Under the pieces are notes generated by a model that searched no databases, was not told the DNA's origin, and saw nothing but the letters and a program-made list of their open reading frames with translations. Shown in pieces: positions 4,119 to 6,527 of a stretch of DNA of 6,527 bases; positions within the stretch are counted from its first letter, which is position 1, and every line of letters starts with the position of its first letter. The position numbers and the translations under genes are program-made. The stretch comes from an uncultured Candidatus Saccharibacteria bacterium (GTDB taxonomy: Bacteria; Patescibacteria; Saccharimonadia; Saccharimonadales; UBA6022), in NCBI GenBank assembly GCA_946479115.1, contig CAMLED010000053.1:1-6527 (forward strand), written 5' to 3'.

Positions 4119-4709
4119 GTGAGAAAAATAATTGTATTGTCATTCATAACCTTAGATGGGGTTATGCAAGCTCCGGGTGGTCCGGAAGAAGATGTATCTG
4201 GTGGTTTTAAATATGGAGGTTGGACGGTTCCATATTTTGATGACGTAGCGGGTAAGGCAATGGAAAAGCAGATGCAGCCTGCTGACTTGCTTTTAGGCCG
4301 GAAAACATATGAGATCTTTGCTTCGTATTGGCCTATGCATGCAGATGAGTGGGCGGGTATTAATGATGTCACCAAGTACGTTCTTGCAGAAACAGTAGAG
4401 CAATCTGATTGGCAAAATACGGTTTTCCTGAAGAGCCTAGATGATATTAAAGAGCTTAAAAAATCTGAAGGGTCAGATATTCAAGTCCACGGCAGTAGTG
4501 AACTCGTTCAATTACTACTAGAAAACGACCTCGTTGATGAACTTTGGCTCAAGATATTCCCACTAACACTTGGTGAAGGTAAAAAACTATTTGGCGGTGG
4601 GGCAATTCCCGCTGCATTCACTCTTACTGAAAGCCTCGTAACACCAAGTGGTGTCATCATTGCCAACTATACAAGAGCAGGTGAGGTTAAGACCGGCTCA
4701 TTTGTTTAA
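4119..4709 (+). CDS. RibD C-terminal / dihydrofolate reductase-fold protein
   Basis: A 196-aa protein of the dihydrofolate reductase family, RibD_C branch (YyaP/YwjB-like stand-alone reductases). The N-terminal strand RKIIVLSFITLDGVMQAPGG (2-21) is the family hallmark. LLLGRKTYEIFASYWP (57-72) is the NADPH-binding helix region, HGSSELVQLLLENDLVDE (124-141) and LGEGKKLFGGG (151-161) complete the typical pattern. Members are presumed NAD(P)H-dependent reductases; a role in folate or riboflavin metabolism cannot be claimed for stand-alone copies. It is full length and starts at GTG with a strong Shine-Dalgarno. It is monocistronic and ends only four bases from the stop codon of the convergent - strand gene, so neither has room for its own terminator and the transcripts likely overlap at the 3' ends. 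Confidence 0.88.
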   Translation: MRKIIVLSFITLDGVMQAPGGPEEDVSGGFKYGGWTVPYFDDVAGKAMEKQMQPADLLLGRKTYEIFASYWPMHADEWAGINDVTKYVLAETVEQSDWQNTVFLKSLDDIKELKKSEGSDIQVHGSSELVQLLLENDLVDELWLKIFPLTLGEGKKLFGGGAIPAAFTLTESLVTPSGVIIANYTRAGEVKTGSFV

Positions 4710-4713
4710 CGTT

Positions 4714-5172
4714 TTATTCTATCCGTCGGGCGAATAATTCTTCAGTCTCGCGCATGACTATCTCGGCAGTCTTCGGTCCGACGCCGTAAAGTTTCTGCAG
4801 GCGTTTAGAGAACTCATCTTCATCAATGCTACTCTCGTACATTAGTAGGAGGGATCCTTCGTAATCGCGGATTAGCTGGTCCATGCAAGTTTGTAATCCA
4901 CGAGCTGTCGATTCATCGTAGCGAGTGTATCTTCCTTCGTCAAGAAGACGGACAAGTTTGCGACGGGGTAGATCACGAATTGCCCAAGGATTATCGAGTT
5001 TACGATCAATAAATAGCTTCCAGGTCTGGACTGCGACATTCGACTGAATCGGTTTACCGAATAGGTATGACAACAAAAACCAGCGGAACATGTCGTCGTC
5101 ACCTGATGTAACATCAAGATCAAAATCAGCTGCGTAGTGGATAGGCTTTGGTTTTTTATTCTTGGCAGGCAT
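4714..5172 (-). CDS. Short helix-hairpin-helix protein, DNA glycosylase-like
   Basis: A 152-aa protein with a basic N-terminus (MPAKNKKPKP), a helical part FRWFLLSYLFGKPIQSNVAV (29-48) resembling the start of the endonuclease III (HhH-GPD) fold, and a helix-hairpin-helix LQKLYGVGPKTAEIVM (125-140). K134 lines up with the catalytic lysine of Nth (in its GVGxKTA motif), but the protein stops at residue 152, where Nth would have its catalytic aspartate; the iron-sulfur cluster tail is also absent. It is therefore a DNA-binding HhH protein that probably lacks standard glycosylase/lyase chemistry. AGGAG (5184-5180) ends seven bases before the ATG. The upstream nuclease gene stops 15 bp before this start, so they form an operon with likely translational coupling. 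A damage-recognition accessory for that nuclease is a reasonable inference. Confidence 0.72.
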   Translation of the reverse strand: MPAKNKKPKPIHYAADFDLDVTSGDDDMFRWFLLSYLFGKPIQSNVAVQTWKLFIDRKLDNPWAIRDLPRRKLVRLLDEGRYTRYDESTARGLQTCMDQLIRDYEGSLLLMYESSIDEDEFSKRLQKLYGVGPKTAEIVMRETEELFARRIE

Positions 5173-5187
5173 AATACATCTCCTTGG

Positions 5188-6527
5188 TTAAAATTCATCT
5201 GGATGGTGCGGTAGCAGATGGGCTTTATTTTCTTTTATAAAACGGCGAATAATCTTATATTCATCGACATCAAAGTTTGGTTCAATGTCATTTATGATTA
5301 ATTCACCATCGGCATTCTGAAAACCTTGGATGATCCATTTGTCGATGATGACCTTTTCGCCTTCGTTGTTGACGGGCAGTGTAATCGGACCGTCAAATGG
5401 CCAGCTTTCTAGTTTGGTATTTTCGAGTGCAATTTCGAAACGACGATTATATAGGACTGGCTCTTCTTCGCCGATGCAGGCGCCTTTGCATCTGCCGAGT
5501 GAGTAAGAGAAACAGGCACCTTTTGTTTTTTCGATACCCATTAACTTGGGGCATAGTTGAAAAGTGCGTGTTAGTTCATCGATCCTCTGCTTGGCTTTAG
5601 TTCGCGTGCCATATAGTCCGTAAATTGATGATAGGTCAGTGTTGTTATCGACATTACCAGATTGAATGGTTAATTTTGAATAACCACCTTCGGTCTGGGT
5701 TTTAATGAGCATAGCGTAAAGTGACACGCGACGAAGGAGTCGGTTATGAATTGGCTTTAGCTCTTTAATTAGTTTTGATTCGAGAATGAGTGCAGCAAGT
5801 TCGCTGCCGGTAGCAATGGTCTCGACATGATGAACCTGCTGGCTGATCTTTAATTCTTTACTCATCATGCTTTGAAAATGCGACATGACACGTTTCTTTA
5901 AACTAATACTTTTACCTACGTAAATTGGCTGTTTGTTTTCATCGCGAAAAATATAGACACCAGGCTCGTTGTTGATGGCAGTAATTTCACTACTGTCGAG
6001 ATTTGGAGGTAATGACTGTGTTTTGATTTGATGACTAATGGCTGCATTAAACAAATCATAACCATGCTCGTTAAAGGCGAGCTCGGTGAAATATAGAATT
6101 GCACGCGCATCTTCTAGTGCACGGTGTCGATCGAGCACCGGAATGTTATGGCGCTCGATCAGTTTAGCTAAACTATGGCCATGGTGCAGGCTGTAGAGCG
6201 ATCGTGATAATCGCACGGTGCACAGAAGTTTTGGTGAAAACTCCATTCCAATTTGTGCAAACTCTTGCTTGATAAATGAGTAATCAAACCGCACATTATG
6301 AGCGATAAATACAGCGCCATGAAGTATCTCGGCCAGTTCATCGGCAATATCTGCAAATATCGGTGCATTGACTACATCGGATTCACTAATGCCGGTTAGA
6401 GAAGTAATACTGGCTGGAATATATGCCTCTGGATTAATCAGGGTGCTAAATTCTTTAACGATTTGACCATCTTCTACGCGAATTGCCGCAATCTCAAGAA
6501 TACGGCTGTTTCGGTAACTTCCACCCG
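5188..6527 (-). CDS. DEDDh exonuclease fused to UvrC/Cho-like GIY-YIG endonuclease (N-terminus outside window)
   Basis: 445 residues are in view, read from the right edge; probably only about 10-20 are missing. The frame continues past a GTG at 6294, which is internal. Residues 1-160: DnaQ-like DEDDh exonuclease, starting GGSYRNSRILEIA just after where the Exo I DxExT motif should be, with Exo II HNVRFD (76-81) and Exo III HRALEDA (134-140; H134, D139). Residues 185-265: GIY-YIG nuclease with GVYIF (189-193), YVGKS (202-206), R212 and catalytic E249 in LESKLIKELKPIHN. Then four cysteines C325, C338, C346, C350 (ending GRCKGAC) with the spacing of the UvrC cysteines reported to bind a 4Fe-4S cluster. 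The architecture matches exonuclease-Cho/UvrC fusions known in Actinobacteria and others, which are thought to cut damaged DNA in nucleotide excision repair. It is the upstream gene of an operon with the HhH protein. Confidence 0.9.
   Translation of the reverse strand, partial: GGSYRNSRILEIAAIRVEDGQIVKEFSTLINPEAYIPASITSLTGISESDVVNAPIFADIADELAEILHGAVFIAHNVRFDYSFIKQEFAQIGMEFSPKLLCTVRLSRSLYSLHHGHSLAKLIERHNIPVLDRHRALEDARAILYFTELAFNEHGYDLFNAAISHQIKTQSLPPNLDSSEITAINNEPGVYIFRDENKQPIYVGKSISLKKRVMSHFQSMMSKELKISQQVHHVETIATGSELAALILESKLIKELKPIHNRLLRRVSLYAMLIKTQTEGGYSKLTIQSGNVDNNTDLSSIYGLYGTRTKAKQRIDELTRTFQLCPKLMGIEKTKGACFSYSLGRCKGACIGEEEPVLYNRRFEIALENTKLESWPFDGPITLPVNNEGEKVIIDKWIIQGFQNADGELIINDIEPNFDVDEYKIIRRFIKENKAHLLPHHPDEF

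Noticed and set aside
4052..4375. 107-aa open frame on the - strand
   Set aside because: It lies opposite the RibD_C-family gene, has no recognisable domain or start signals, and is a shadow frame.
6292..6294. GTG start of the GIY-YIG protein at 6294
   Set aside because: The frame stays open to the window edge and encodes the front half of the exonuclease domain, including the H and N of the Exo II motif.
1..6527. Recoded UGA (as in Gracilibacteria/SR1), CRISPR array, toxin or defence genes
   Set aside because: TGA ends the genes at 1338, 3298 and 3993 at sensible places and no in-frame TGA interrupts recognised domains. No regularly spaced repeats and no recognised defence, phage or transposase genes are present.

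Overview
The window carries compact bacterial chromosomal DNA of moderate GC (judged by eye, not counted). It reads with the standard code: TAA, TAG and TGA all end genes. Short gaps, mostly small proteins, several genes that appear to be transcribed from the first base of their start codon, and a fused DEDDh exonuclease/GIY-YIG nuclease with strong UvrC/Cho character fit a Candidate Phyla Radiation bacterium. Saccharibacteria (TM7) is my best guess, but nothing here is diagnostic.

Layout. 1-134: the 3' two thirds of a tRNA-Gly(GCC), a strong bidirectional terminator, and one copy of a dispersed terminator-like repeat. 132-1052 (-): a class I SAM-dependent methyltransferase. 1053-1182: a divergent promoter region with a near-consensus sigma-70-type promoter on the + strand. 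1183-1585 (+): a two-gene operon of tiny unknown proteins, a 51-aa CxxC protein too short for routine ORF calling and a 71-aa acidic protein, closed by a terminator. 1698-1985 (+): a 95-aa five-cysteine protein of unknown function with its own extended -10 promoter. 2037-2080: terminator and second repeat copy. 2084-2629 (-): an IPP-isomerase-like Nudix hydrolase. 2756-2995 (+): a 79-aa two-helix membrane protein, followed by terminator and third repeat copy. 3095-3993 (+): an apparent operon of a 67-aa membrane protein and a 219-aa DUF6766-type membrane protein built from two homologous halves. 4119-4709 (+): a RibD_C/dihydrofolate-reductase-fold protein starting at GTG. 4714-5172 (-) and 5188-6527 (-, runs off the right edge): an operon in which the DEDDh/GIY-YIG UvrC-like nuclease precedes a short helix-hairpin-helix protein.

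How they work together. The right end looks like a small DNA-repair operon. The rest is a string of short, independently transcribed units, several ending in variants of one terminator sequence. A recurring pattern is that most first genes of transcripts have a -10 box directly in front of the ATG and no Shine-Dalgarno, whereas second genes in operons have good Shine-Dalgarno sequences. No CRISPR array, transposase, phage gene or recognisable defence system is present. I see no clear new multi-gene system; the best candidates for novelty are the CxxC/acidic small-protein operon, the 95-aa Cys protein and the repeated terminator module.
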